Assembly: GCF_026652115.1 (NCBI RefSeq)
Contig: NZ_JAPPSQ010000009.1
Location: forward strand, 62,001 to 126,000
Length of the DNA stretch: 64,000 bases
Reading direction: 5' to 3'
DNA from: Algoriphagus sp. PAP.12
GTDB taxonomy: Bacteria > Bacteroidota > Bacteroidia > Cytophagales > Cyclobacteriaceae
Both the position numbers and the translations under genes were made by a program. Below the pieces are notes generated by a model. It saw only the letters and a list, made by a program, of their open reading frames with translations, was not told the origin of the DNA and did not search any database. Below are positions 28,214 through 37,457 of this stretch, in pieces. Positions within the stretch are counted from its first letter, which is position 1. Every line of letters begins with the position of its first letter.

Positions 28214-28765
28214 CTAATCAAGCCCTAACAATTCTGGGCAAATTTTCAATTTCCAAAATTGACTATGTCCAAAATTTTCTGCATAAAAAATAGTATCCGC
28301 ATTAACTTGGATTTTGATTCCCTTAGACATTTCAGAATCATTTGGGATTTGATTTTTCAGAGAGCTTTTGAAATTTTCAAAATCTTTCCCAAAGTCATAA
28401 ATCCTTAAAAAAGTGGCAAAAAGCGAATCATTGGCATAAAATTCATATAGACTTGATGCTTTATCTGAATCAGCTTTCACAAATCGGAAGGCCTTCATTT
28501 TTTTATTGTTTTGGTTCCAGGAAACACTTACAGAAGGCTCTAATTTTCCGTGCTCAAACTGCTCATCTTTTTGCAGATCTTCCAAACCCTTTTTAAAATC
28601 GAGTCTTGAAGAAGATATTTTAAAAGAAGCCTCCTGAATCATCGAAATTGGATCAAAAAAAACAGGTTTCCCAGAGTATTTATAAACCATGGGAATACCT
28701 TTTACCAACTTCTTCTTGGTTTTGTAACCAATAAAGATTTTCGAAAGTATTGAAATTGCATCCAT
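28214..28765 (-). CDS. Uncharacterised protein, AENFGHS-motif family (paralogue of 56683)
   Basis: I do not recognise this family. The 183 residues are soluble, without signal peptide or clear membrane span, and rich in Lys, Phe and Ser. It is clearly related to the protein at 56683-57255. Shared features in the same order are a KTKK box near residue 15, a Y-x-Y-x-GK segment near 28, a P-x-SM box near 40, YEFY near 106, YDFG/YDYG near 122 and AENFGHS near 162. It stands alone between two gene-free stretches inside the EPS locus and has its own terminator. No function is proposed. Confidence 0.75.
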   Translation of the reverse strand: MDAISILSKIFIGYKTKKKLVKGIPMVYKYSGKPVFFDPISMIQEASFKISSSRLDFKKGLEDLQKDEQFEHGKLEPSVSVSWNQNNKKMKAFRFVKADSDKASSLYEFYANDSLFATFLRIYDFGKDFENFKSSLKNQIPNDSEMSKGIKIQVNADTIFYAENFGHSQFWKLKICPELLGLD

Positions 28766-29051
28766 GCTAGCATTATTGCAAAAACAAAACCCATAAAATC
28801 TTAAGTTCTAAGTGGTTTAATAAATTAGCCCCTATAAATTACAAATATTTGAATTACAGCGTTTTAACTTACTTTATAAAGGTTTACCATCTTAAAATTC
28901 TTTGTATAAAAAATTGATAAATATTATTCAATTAAAATTAAAGAGGAAAACTGTGGAGTAATTCCCCAAATTGCTTTCATGGAGGGGTTTAAATTTGGAA
29001 TAAATAAGGGATTCTAAAATTGAATTTTCAGCTTACCACTCTTGATAATCA

Positions 29052-29235
29052 TTGGGCTAAAGCCCCAATTATTGTATTCACATTTTTATCCTCTAGCTTA
29101 AGCTAGAGGATAAAAATGTGAAAATTGGAATTTATCTTTCTGGAAAGAGGACGAGGTATAATGGTAATCTTGAGTAAGAATGGCGCTTTAGCCCATGCTA
29201 AAAAACAATTTAGTATTGAGCTGGGCTTTAGCCCA
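29052..29235. repeat. REP-like cluster with GGGCTAAAGCCC motifs
   Basis: Three related units, attgggctaaagccccaatt (29051-29070), gcgctttagcccatgc (~29183) and gctgggctttagcccaatt (~29221), surround the 46-bp palindrome. The layout, short GC-core palindromes in an AT-rich gap, resembles REP/BIME clusters. Confidence 0.6.
29077..29122. repeat. 46-bp perfect palindrome
   Basis: Every base from 29077 to 29122 pairs with its partner about the centre CTTAAG (29098-29103), with no loop. The core is CCTCTAGCTTAAGCTAGAGG. It would form a long cruciform or hairpin. There is no T-run typical of a terminator. Confidence 0.9.
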
Positions 29236-29691
29236 ATTCTTTATTTTCCATTTTTATTCACCTTCCTGAAAATTTATTTTCTATACCTTCTCGGCAATAT
29301 TTCTTCGTTTTTTTAAAAATCCAATGGCCGAGGGAAATGGTATTTAATTTTTGCAATTATCCACAATGATTTCAGTAGCCTAATTTTCTTAGCTAATCCA
29401 GCCGGGTGTCCGATGCCCGATGACGGATGCTTGCAAGAATGGTACTTCAAAGCTACATTTTAGCCGATTCCTTATTAGACTTGTGAGATTGTGGATAATA
29501 GTAAGATTAATTTTTTACCCTTGCTTAAAACCTAAGGCTATTAAGGTTTTGGTTGATATATGGCAGATGGGCGGAAGACGTGGTTCCTCATTGAGATTGT
29601 AGATGTTTATATTTCGCCGAAGGCCTATTTTCCACTTTATTTCGAGGAGCATATTTCGGATATTAATCCTTCTAGATCTCTGTAGCTTATA

Positions 29692-29717
29692 AATAAAAAC
29701 CCCGAATACATCGGGCT
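29692..29717 (-). terminator. Terminator after the Wzc-like gene
   Basis: Short stem CCCGA/TCGGG (29701-29705 with 29711-29715) followed on the minus strand by GTTTTTAT, 7 bp past the stop codon. A stem of only five pairs makes it moderate. Confidence 0.6.
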
Positions 29718-29722
29718 AAAAT

Positions 29723-32170
29723 TTAGGATTTTCTTCTTAAGGCTCTCTTCCACCAAGGAAGTTGAACTTCCTCATGGTATCCATAGGAATTCCCTCCATA
29801 TCCATAACCATATCCGTAGCCATACCCGTAGCCATAGCCTTTGTCAATATGTAAGTCATTTAAGATTCCATACATTTTGGTCACTCCTCCTTTTTCTACC
29901 AAATTATTCAAAATAGCGGTATTTCCTTTCATAGAATATCCTTGACGGAAGACATAGAAATTAATATCCGCTAAGGCGAACAGTTCTTTTGTTTCAGAAA
30001 CCAATCCTACAGGAGGGCAGTCAAAGACAACCACATCATATTCTACCTTAATCTCCTCAATGATTTTTGTAAACTTATCCTGAAGCAATAATTCTGCAGG
30101 GTTTGGAGGAATTGGACCAGATAGAATTACATCCAAATCCGAATGGGCTGTCTTCTTAACAGTATTTCTCCAGGAAGTATTGGAACTTAAGGCTGTACTC
30201 ATTCCAATATCATTTGGCATATTGAAATCTTCGGCAATTTTTGGCTTCCTTAAATCAAGACCTAGAAGAATTGTCTTTTTACCCATCAGAGCAAAAACAG
30301 AAGCCATATTCATGGAAACAAAAGTCTTTCCTTCTCCGGAAATTGAAGAAGTAAATAGAATAGTTAACTTCTCCTTATTGGTACTTAAATAAGACATATC
30401 CGCTCTTAGGGATCTAAATGATTCTGTCACAGTGGATCTTGGACTATTTAATACAGGAAGATTATCTTCTGTGGTTGCTCTACCAATCATCCCAATCAAA
30501 GGAACCTTGATTTGGTTTTCCAATTCTTTTGGATCTTCAATTTTGGTATTTAGAAAATCTTTTACCGTAATAAAACCAATTGGAATTATAAAGCCCAAAA
30601 TCAATCCAATCAAGAGATTTAGTGACCTTTTAGGGGCAATTGGTAATTGGCTGGATTTGGCAAAATCCAAAATAGAGTTCTTCGGCATATTTGCCGCTTT
30701 TGTAATTTCGGCTTCCGCTTTCTTTTGAAGGAGATATATATAAATATTCTCATTAATAGAGAATTGTCTTTGGATCCCCAATAAATTTCGTTCGGTTTCA
30801 GGCAGTGAGTTTACATCTCTTTCGATAGAAGAAATTCGGCTATTCAAGTCTGAAATAACATTTCTAGTATTTTGAATTGCTGAACTTACGTTTTCTTGCA
30901 ATGCTTTTTTTGAATTTTCTATTCGAGTAGCATTTTCTCGTACAGCTGGCAACTCGTCTGAAAAATTTGACCTAAGGCGAATTCTTTCAGCTTGTAATTC
31001 ACTTAATGATTCAACCAATGAATTCAGTAAAGGATCAGTCACTCCAATAATAGATGGTGCTACCAAATCTCCTTCAGCATTATTGCTCAAATACTCATTC
31101 AAAGTTTGATAATATTTTAGGTTTAATTCTGCCTGGCTCCTTTCCTTGTCCAGTTCCTGCATCTTTTCAAATATGACCGCCCCTTCTTCAGATAGATTGA
31201 AAATATTATTTTCTGTTCTGTATTCTTGAAGTCTATTTTCGGAGGTTTCAAGAGACTCTGTAATTCCACTAAGTTGATTATCGATAAAAGTAACTGTACT
31301 TTCAGATGCTCTATTTTTTTCATCCAATTCCCTTTGCAAATACATTTCCATCAACTTATTGATGTAATCTTCACCTAATCTCCTTACAGGAGTTTCCAAA
31401 GTTAGATTTAGAATGGACGCTTGCTTATTAATCGGAGAAACTCCCAGCTCTTCTTTGAACTTTAGTGCTAGAGATGGCGTATCGATTAATCTGAATTGAA
31501 ATTTTTCACCAGGTAAGGCAGAAATCTGATTGATTTTAAAGGAATAATTCTCGCCCGAAATCGACTCTCCAAAATTGAAAACAGATTTCTTCAATTGAAA
31601 ATCTGTCTCTGGTTTGGTTTTATAATAAGGGTCTGCTGGATTAAAAACGGAAAACTCATCATCACCTACTCCAAGCTCAAAAGTTCTATCATCCAAAACT
31701 TCTATGGTAAACATCCCTCCCACAACTTGAGGCTGTTTCCAATTAACTTCTACTAACACTGGAATTTTCTCATAAACCTGAGTTGTTCTCAAAACCCCTT
31801 CAACGAAATATTGAACATTCAAATTCAACTCGTTGACAGCTTCTTCTGCAAGTGAATAGGATTTTAGAATTCCAATTTCATTTTCAATATTATTCTTTCC
31901 TTGTAGACCAAATCCAGCAGATTCAAACAGATCCATTCCAAGACTCGGCTGTTCATCTTTTACCAAGACTGAGGATTGAATATTGTAAATTGGAGTTGAA
32001 TATCTATTAAAAAGGAAGGCTCCAATAATACCGGCAACCATAAATGCCAAAATCAGTGGCCAATATTGCAGGTAATTGAATAAAAGAACCTTTAAATCAA
32101 TCTCATCCTCCTTTTGTTGAATAAATGGTTGAGAATTTCCTTGATTAAAGTTTTGAGTCGAGGAATTCAT
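29723..32170 (-). CDS. wzc: Wzc-like polysaccharide co-polymerase / BY-type tyrosine kinase
   Basis: Inner-membrane co-polymerase that controls chain length and export. 815 residues: N-terminal Wzz domain with first membrane span near 36-52, a long periplasmic coiled coil (~270-470), second span near 515-535, then the cytosolic kinase. Walker A is SSISGEGKTFVSMN (~600), Walker A' ILLGLDLRKP (~635), Walker B VVVFDCPP (~710). The C-terminus has a run of eight alternating Gly-Tyr units followed by YGYHEE, a Tyr cluster expected to be autophosphorylated. In Walker A' the first Asp of the usual DxD is Gly. It begins one base from the Wza-like gene. Confidence 0.93.
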   Translation of the reverse strand: MNSSTQNFNQGNSQPFIQQKEDEIDLKVLLFNYLQYWPLILAFMVAGIIGAFLFNRYSTPIYNIQSSVLVKDEQPSLGMDLFESAGFGLQGKNNIENEIGILKSYSLAEEAVNELNLNVQYFVEGVLRTTQVYEKIPVLVEVNWKQPQVVGGMFTIEVLDDRTFELGVGDDEFSVFNPADPYYKTKPETDFQLKKSVFNFGESISGENYSFKINQISALPGEKFQFRLIDTPSLALKFKEELGVSPINKQASILNLTLETPVRRLGEDYINKLMEMYLQRELDEKNRASESTVTFIDNQLSGITESLETSENRLQEYRTENNIFNLSEEGAVIFEKMQELDKERSQAELNLKYYQTLNEYLSNNAEGDLVAPSIIGVTDPLLNSLVESLSELQAERIRLRSNFSDELPAVRENATRIENSKKALQENVSSAIQNTRNVISDLNSRISSIERDVNSLPETERNLLGIQRQFSINENIYIYLLQKKAEAEITKAANMPKNSILDFAKSSQLPIAPKRSLNLLIGLILGFIIPIGFITVKDFLNTKIEDPKELENQIKVPLIGMIGRATTEDNLPVLNSPRSTVTESFRSLRADMSYLSTNKEKLTILFTSSISGEGKTFVSMNMASVFALMGKKTILLGLDLRKPKIAEDFNMPNDIGMSTALSSNTSWRNTVKKTAHSDLDVILSGPIPPNPAELLLQDKFTKIIEEIKVEYDVVVFDCPPVGLVSETKELFALADINFYVFRQGYSMKGNTAILNNLVEKGGVTKMYGILNDLHIDKGYGYGYGYGYGYGYGGNSYGYHEEVQLPWWKRALRRKS

Positions 32171-32994
32171 TATTTGTTTAATGAAATAATAAGGTTGATA
32201 ATTAAGGCAGCAGCAGTAATAGAAGAAATTACCAAAGAAATGGACTGGGCAGCATTTTCACCAGCTCCAATTTCACGAACCTTCATCGGTTCTGCATAAA
32301 TTTGATCATTTGGCTGAATGAAGTAAAAAGGAGACTTCACGACTTGCCTATCATTTAAGTTGATCCTATGCAATTTGGTACCCTCTGGATATTGTCGAAT
32401 CAATAGTATCACATCTCTTTTTGCAATGGGAGTCAAATCACCGGCATTAGCAATTGCCTCAAAAATAGTCATTCTATCTTGGAGAACCACAAATTTCCCA
32501 GGTCTTCTAAACTCTCCCAGAGCTGAATAGCGAATACCTCCTAATTTAACTTTTACATACAAGTCAGATTTTACAAATCTCCGCAATCTTTCTTCAATTT
32601 CAACTCTCGCTTCTTCCAAAGTTTTATCTTTCACATATACATCTCCAAGCATGGGAACCTGAATATTCCCATTTTTATCAACAGTATATCCAGTCATATA
32701 ATAGATATCGCCACCAGATTGCGAAGCTATGTTTCCCATTTGTCCATTCATAGAAACACCAGCCTTGTTATTAAACCCAAACTGTAACATGTCCTCCACT
32801 GTTTGTACATTGACATCTATGATGTCATTGTATTGGAGCTTGTACTCTGGGATTTCGTAGGTAATTAATTCTCCTTCCTCAATTACTTCTTCTCCTTCTA
32901 AGTTTTGGAGGTAGATGATTTTCTCATTGGAAACGCAGCCTACTGCGATCAAAAAAACCAGGGCAAACTGTACCCCTGTCCAAATCTTCTGCAT
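32170..32994 (-). CDS. wza: Wza-like polysaccharide export outer-membrane lipoprotein
   Basis: Outer-membrane export channel subunit of 274 residues, short form typical of Bacteroidota. The signal peptide ends in a lipobox, LIAVGC (Cys20), so it is a lipoprotein. The Poly_export/SLBB part begins with YKLQYNDIIDVNV (~52). QVPMLGDVYVKDKTLEEA (~112) and a second SLBB-like unit near 165-235 follow. A C-terminal hydrophobic helix at ~252-271 fits the membrane-crossing helix of Wza. It is the first gene of the EPS locus and shares a base with the kinase gene. Confidence 0.92.
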   Translation of the reverse strand: MQKIWTGVQFALVFLIAVGCVSNEKIIYLQNLEGEEVIEEGELITYEIPEYKLQYNDIIDVNVQTVEDMLQFGFNNKAGVSMNGQMGNIASQSGGDIYYMTGYTVDKNGNIQVPMLGDVYVKDKTLEEARVEIEERLRRFVKSDLYVKVKLGGIRYSALGEFRRPGKFVVLQDRMTIFEAIANAGDLTPIAKRDVILLIRQYPEGTKLHRINLNDRQVVKSPFYFIQPNDQIYAEPMKVREIGAGENAAQSISLVISSITAAALIINLIISLNK

Positions 32995-33032
32995 ATGTTG
33001 ATGGTCTATCTATAATTTATTACTAGGATCGG

Positions 33033-33040
33033 CAAACATA
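33033..33040 (-). promoter_or_regulatory. Candidate -7 box for the EPS locus
   Basis: TATGTTTG on the minus strand matches the Bacteroidota -7 consensus TAnnTTTG, about 39 bp before the wza start codon. No TTG lies at the right distance for a -33 element, so it is tentative. Confidence 0.4.
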
Positions 33041-33495
33041 AAGAAAATCTCCCTAATACGTTTCTAAAATTCGTAGAGTGGCGGATTTTTTCGTTGATAT
33101 TATTGTTAAGTTTCTAAATTTCAATTAAATAAATTAAAAACATCAATTTCAGAACTATTTCGCTGAAAATCAAAATGTTTAAATAATAAAACCCTAAATA
33201 ATCTTTGTAAGATTCAATTAATCTTGATTAAATCACAAATAAATAATTACGGGATTTTTTAATAGAAATAGGTGAATTTGGGTTGAACCCCTTTTCCAAA
33301 AAAGGAGGAGGTATTTAGGGATATCTTATAAGTATATTAAACCAATCCTTGTACCAACAAGATGAAATCAGGAATAAAGTTTGAATATTTGGCTAAAATA
33401 CCTGAATGCAATATTTCAAATTATAGCCGATAGCAATAGATATTCTACTTTGGGGAAGAACTCCTCACAAAGTCCATTTTCAGAACTTTCAAACT

Positions 33496-33525
33496 ATAAA
33501 AAAAGTCACTCTTTCGAGTGACTTT
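33496..33525 (-). terminator. Terminator after fructose-bisphosphate aldolase
   Basis: A 10-bp perfect stem (33502-33511 with 33516-33525) capped by a GAAA tetraloop on the minus strand, followed by a T-run. Confidence 0.85.
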
Positions 33526-33534
33526 CTATTTTGA

Positions 33535-34596
33535 TTAGTTTTTGTTGACTGCGTTGAGCATATCAAATGCCATCTCCAAACGCTTAACGAAGTTTTCTTC
33601 GCCTTTTCTTAACCAAACACGAGGATCATAGAATTTCTTGTTTGGACTATCAGGACCTTCTGTGTTACCCAATTGAGTCTGAAGGTATCCTTCATTCTTT
33701 TTGTAGTAATTCAAAATACCTTCCCACATAGCCCACTGCATATCTGTATCGATATTCATTTTGATAGAACCATAAGAGTTCGCCTCTCTGATCTCCTCCA
33801 CTGAAGAACCAGATCCACCATGGAATACAAAATTCAATGGCTTACCACTCAATCCATATTTCTCATTGATATAGTCCTGAGAGTTCTTCAAGATGATCGG
33901 CTTCAAGCTCACATTTCCTGGCTTGTAAACACCGTGAACATTTCCAAAAGCTGCTGCAATGGTAAATAAGTCGCCAATTTGCTTCAAATTCTCATATGCG
34001 TAAGCAACTTCTTCAGGTTGGGTGTACAACTTTGAAGAATCGATATCAGTATTATCTACTCCATCTTCTTCACCACCGGTTACACCCAATTCAATTTCTA
34101 TTGCCATCTGAAGCTTTTCGAACTCCTTGAAATAATTGCAAGAAATCTCCACATTTTCTTCCAAAGGCTCTTCAGAAAGATCCAACATATGGGAAGAGAA
34201 CAAAGGCCTACCATTAGCTGCATAATAAGCTTTTCCAGCTTCCAACATGCCGTCAATCCAAGGCAATAATTTCTTAGCCGCATGGTCAGTATGCAAAATC
34301 ACAGGCACACCATAAGCTTCAGCCATTTGGTGAACGTGATGCGCACCCGAAACAGCACCAGCAATACTTGCTTGCTGCTTATCATTGGCTAGTCCTTTAC
34401 CTGCAAAGAATTGGGCTCCACCATTGGAGAACTGAATAATTACCGGAGAATTTAATTTCTTGGCGGTTTCCAAAACAGCATTCACTGAATTGGTACCAAT
34501 CACATTCACTGCTGGCATAGCAAACTCATTCTCTTTCGCATAAGCGTAAAGATCTCTGAGTTCCTGACCATATTTTACACCAGGTTTAAATTTCAT
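33535..34596 (-). CDS. fbaA: Class II fructose-bisphosphate aldolase
   Basis: Zn-dependent aldolase of glycolysis and gluconeogenesis, 353 residues. Zn-binding and catalytic segments are PVILHTDHAAKK (~98), EIELGVTGGEEDGVDN (~168), AFGNVHGVYKPGNV (~215) and FVFHGGSGSS (~255). This is the long E. coli-like class IIA form. It is a single-gene unit with its own promoter and terminator, read on the same strand as the EPS locus but set apart by 540 bp. Confidence 0.97.
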   Translation of the reverse strand: MKFKPGVKYGQELRDLYAYAKENEFAMPAVNVIGTNSVNAVLETAKKLNSPVIIQFSNGGAQFFAGKGLANDKQQASIAGAVSGAHHVHQMAEAYGVPVILHTDHAAKKLLPWIDGMLEAGKAYYAANGRPLFSSHMLDLSEEPLEENVEISCNYFKEFEKLQMAIEIELGVTGGEEDGVDNTDIDSSKLYTQPEEVAYAYENLKQIGDLFTIAAAFGNVHGVYKPGNVSLKPIILKNSQDYINEKYGLSGKPLNFVFHGGSGSSVEEIREANSYGSIKMNIDTDMQWAMWEGILNYYKKNEGYLQTQLGNTEGPDSPNKKFYDPRVWLRKGEENFVKRLEMAFDMLNAVNKN

Positions 34597-34661
34597 GTTT
34601 GAGTTAGGTTTGGTTATTTTTCTTAAAGCGCTAAATCACGCCTGTCTGCTTTCAAACGCTT

Positions 34662-34669
34662 CAAAGATA
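34662..34669 (-). promoter_or_regulatory. Candidate promoter of fbaA
   Basis: TATCTTTG on the minus strand fits TAnnTTTG, and TTG at 34693-34695 lies 23 bp upstream, within the TTG-N17-23-TAnnTTTG range described for Flavobacteria. The start codon is 66 bp downstream. The rest of this 301-bp divergent spacer shows nothing else clear. Confidence 0.55.
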
Positions 34670-34897
34670 TAAATCCCTGCAATAAAATTCCCCAATTCCA
34701 ATTTGAAATCCTTCAAAATTTGAAAAGCCAGCCCCAAGCATCCCTTTTTGAAGCTTTATTCTATAGATTTCTGAAGTAATGAAAACAGCATTCAACCTCT
34801 TTAAATATTAATAAATTGCTTTTTGGCAGAAATTCGAATATAAATTGCTATTTCATAGAGGTACTCTGTTCAACATCCTAAACCTATTTTCGACACC

Positions 34898-37318
34898 ATG
34901 CAGAATCGGCCACAATCGTCAGCTTCCTATTTGGGAATAGGCTCAACGCTAGAGATCGAACCAATACCCCATGGAATCAAAGGAAAAACTGAAAACGGCT
35001 TTTTCCAGATCACTGTCCTCAATCCACATATCCTTCGTATTCAGGCAAGCAAATCTGATTTTTTTTATCCCAATCCTTATTCGGTCCTAAAAGTTGATAC
35101 TGAATCGGATTTCCAACTTAATGAGACCCAAACAGGAATTACCCTTTCCACTACCCAGATCAAATTAGAAGTTACCCTATCTCCTTTTGCATGCACCTTT
35201 TATGATAAAAATGGCAATATTCTAAATCAGGATGATCCATTGGGAATATCCTGGATAGGAACTGAGGTTTCTTGTTACAAAAAGGTTCAAAAGGAAGAAA
35301 AATTTATTGCGCTTGGAGAAAAAACCGGCAACCTCAATAGAGTAGGACAAGCTTACACCAACTGGAATACGGACTATTTTGCCTATGGCACCGGAGACGA
35401 TCCTTTATACATGAGCATTCCATTCTATATCGGAATTCATGAAAAAGGTGCTTATGGGATTTACTTTGATAACACCCATAAATCAGTCTTCAACTTTGGT
35501 GCTAGCACTAATCGATTCATGTATTTTTCAGCTGAGGATGGCGAAATGGATTATTATTTTATCCATGACCAAGACATTGCCGGAATCATTTCCAAATACA
35601 GCGACTTAACAGGGAAAATGCAGCTGCCTCCACTCTGGTCATTGGGATATCAACAGTGTCGCTACAGCTATTATCCGGAATCGGAGGTAAAAACACTTGC
35701 CCAAACATTTCGGGATAAAGATATGCCTGCTGATGTTATTTATCTGGACATTCATCATATGGAAGAATACAAAGTATTCACATTTGATGGTAAAAAATTC
35801 CCTGACCCAAAGTCCTTGATTCAATTCTTAAAGTCAAAAGGTTTCCGAGTTGTCGTTATTATGGATCCAGGAATCAAAGTAGATGAAAAATACCAGCCGT
35901 ATTTGGAAGGTAAATCAGCTGGTTTATTTGTCAAATACCCAGACGGTGACGAATACCAAGGGCAAGTCTGGCCTGGATGGTGCGCATTTCCAGATTTTAC
36001 CAATCCAAAAACAAGACAATGGTGGGCCGAAAAAATGAAATTTTATACAGAGGCAGGAGTTGATGGATTTTGGACCGATATGAATGAACCCGCTTCTTGG
36101 GGGCAATTCACCCCCAATGTGATAGAGTTTGATTTTGAAGGAGAGGAAGTTTCTCATCGGAAAGCCAGAAATATTTATGGAATGCAGATGGCAAGAAGTG
36201 CTCAGGAAGGTTCAATTTATCAAAACCAAAACCTCAGACCGTTTGTATTAACCCGCTCAGGATTTGCAGGAATCCAACGATATGCTGCAGCGTGGACAGG
36301 AGATAATGTAGCATCTGAAGAGCATATGTTGGCGGGTGTAAGACTTGTCAATAGTTTGGGATTGAGTGGCGTGCCTTTTTGTGGATTTGATGTCGGAGGT
36401 TTTGCCGGTGAAGCATCAAAATCACTATATGCTAGGTGGATGAGTATAGGAGCCTTCACTCCCCTATTCCGGGCTCATTCCATGATCAATACCAAGGATG
36501 CAGAACCTTGGGCTTTTGGTGAAGAGGTGGAAGAAATCAGCAGGAATTATATCAAATTGAGATATAAACTCTTACCAACTATTTATTCTAAATTTTTTGA
36601 ATCTTCTCAAAACGGACTTCCAATCAACTCTAGCTTAGCTATATCCTATTCCCTAGACCCAAAAATCTACCAAACAGCTTATCAAAATCAATTTTTATTT
36701 TGTGATAGGTTTCTAGTTGCTCCGGTTGAAAGCACCAAAGAAATCACCAAGATCTATTTACCGGAAGGAACTTGGTACAGTCTTTATTCTGATGAGTTTT
36801 TCACTGGGGAAAATGAAATTTATATAGACTGCCCACTGAATTACTTGCCTGTTTTTGTGAAAAGTGGCTCAATTTTCGGCATGCAATCAGAAAGGTCTAA
36901 CACAAGTGAAATACACGATGGAATTTTACATCTTCATGTTTACTGCAGTAATCAAGCAGGTGCTTACCTCCATTATGAGGATGACGGGGAATCGATGGGA
37001 TATTTGAAAGAAGAATACTTCATGAGAGAAATCACTTATTCTCCCCAGCAAATGTCAATGACAATAGGTCCTGTCGAAGGAAACAGAAATTCCAGTTATA
37101 AAAAAATCAGAGTTTATCTCCACGGATTTCAGACTGATGTAGTAAGCTTAAATGGCCAAAGCTTCAGTCTCGAGAATGAAAACTATGCTTTCTTGGAAAA
37201 ATTGACAGAATTTGATCCACTTCCTGAGCATGAACACCCATTTTATGAAATTAAAGCTCTTCCATTTCTGGAAATTGATCATATCTATGAGCCAATCATA
37301 CTTTCTGGGCTATTCTAA
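34898..37318 (+). CDS. Glycoside hydrolase family 31 (alpha-glucosidase-like)
   Basis: Retaining alpha-glycosidase of 806 residues. The N-terminal beta-sandwich (~1-230) leads to the TIM barrel beginning PPLWSLGYQQCRYSYYPESEV. The catalytic nucleophile is the Asp in GFWTDMNEPASWG (~393) and the acid/base Asp is in AAWTGDNVASEEH (~468); CGFDVGGFAGEA (~500) is also typical. A C-terminal beta domain follows. There is no signal peptide, so a cytosolic enzyme acting on imported or stored alpha-glucans is likely. It is divergent from fbaA and stands alone. Confidence 0.93.
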   Translation: MQNRPQSSASYLGIGSTLEIEPIPHGIKGKTENGFFQITVLNPHILRIQASKSDFFYPNPYSVLKVDTESDFQLNETQTGITLSTTQIKLEVTLSPFACTFYDKNGNILNQDDPLGISWIGTEVSCYKKVQKEEKFIALGEKTGNLNRVGQAYTNWNTDYFAYGTGDDPLYMSIPFYIGIHEKGAYGIYFDNTHKSVFNFGASTNRFMYFSAEDGEMDYYFIHDQDIAGIISKYSDLTGKMQLPPLWSLGYQQCRYSYYPESEVKTLAQTFRDKDMPADVIYLDIHHMEEYKVFTFDGKKFPDPKSLIQFLKSKGFRVVVIMDPGIKVDEKYQPYLEGKSAGLFVKYPDGDEYQGQVWPGWCAFPDFTNPKTRQWWAEKMKFYTEAGVDGFWTDMNEPASWGQFTPNVIEFDFEGEEVSHRKARNIYGMQMARSAQEGSIYQNQNLRPFVLTRSGFAGIQRYAAAWTGDNVASEEHMLAGVRLVNSLGLSGVPFCGFDVGGFAGEASKSLYARWMSIGAFTPLFRAHSMINTKDAEPWAFGEEVEEISRNYIKLRYKLLPTIYSKFFESSQNGLPINSSLAISYSLDPKIYQTAYQNQFLFCDRFLVAPVESTKEITKIYLPEGTWYSLYSDEFFTGENEIYIDCPLNYLPVFVKSGSIFGMQSERSNTSEIHDGILHLHVYCSNQAGAYLHYEDDGESMGYLKEEYFMREITYSPQQMSMTIGPVEGNRNSSYKKIRVYLHGFQTDVVSLNGQSFSLENENYAFLEKLTEFDPLPEHEHPFYEIKALPFLEIDHIYEPIILSGLF

Positions 37319-37434
37319 AGACATTCAATTAAATTTGAAATCGAATTGCTAATACCTTACAATTATATTCAGGCCATTTAGGTCTAATATTCTCCTTTCA
37401 ATTTAAAACACTGCGCTTTTCAAGCACTAGCTAT

Positions 37435-37442
37435 TACTTTTG
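37435..37442 (+). promoter_or_regulatory. Candidate -7 box for the 37458 gene
   Basis: TACTTTTG matches TAnnTTTG and ends 15 bp before the start codon; no convincing -33 TTG partner is seen. Confidence 0.3.
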
Positions 37443-37457
37443 CAAAAACCCAAATAA

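Larger units (their letters stand above)
28766..29722. other. Gene-free, repeat-rich spacer downstream of the Wzc-like gene
   Basis: Nearly 1 kb without a convincing gene. It contains a 46-bp perfect palindrome, several GGGCTAAAGCCC-like REP motifs, a tgtccgatgcccgatgacggatg tract near 29407 and the Wzc terminator. Short plus-strand frames at 29125-29316 and 29420-29602 cross the repeats and look spurious. Confidence 0.6.
32995..33534. other. Upstream region of the EPS locus
   Basis: 540 bp without a gene, AT-rich, between the export lipoprotein gene and fructose-bisphosphate aldolase. It holds the aldolase terminator at its right end and a TAnnTTTG box near the left end, so it is the likely control region for the whole minus-strand locus. 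Confidence 0.55.

Noticed and set aside
29125..29602. Two plus-strand frames of 63 and 60 codons in the repeat-rich gap
   Set aside because: They cross palindromic and REP-like sequence and read as hydrophobic or low-complexity peptides, so I treat them as chance.
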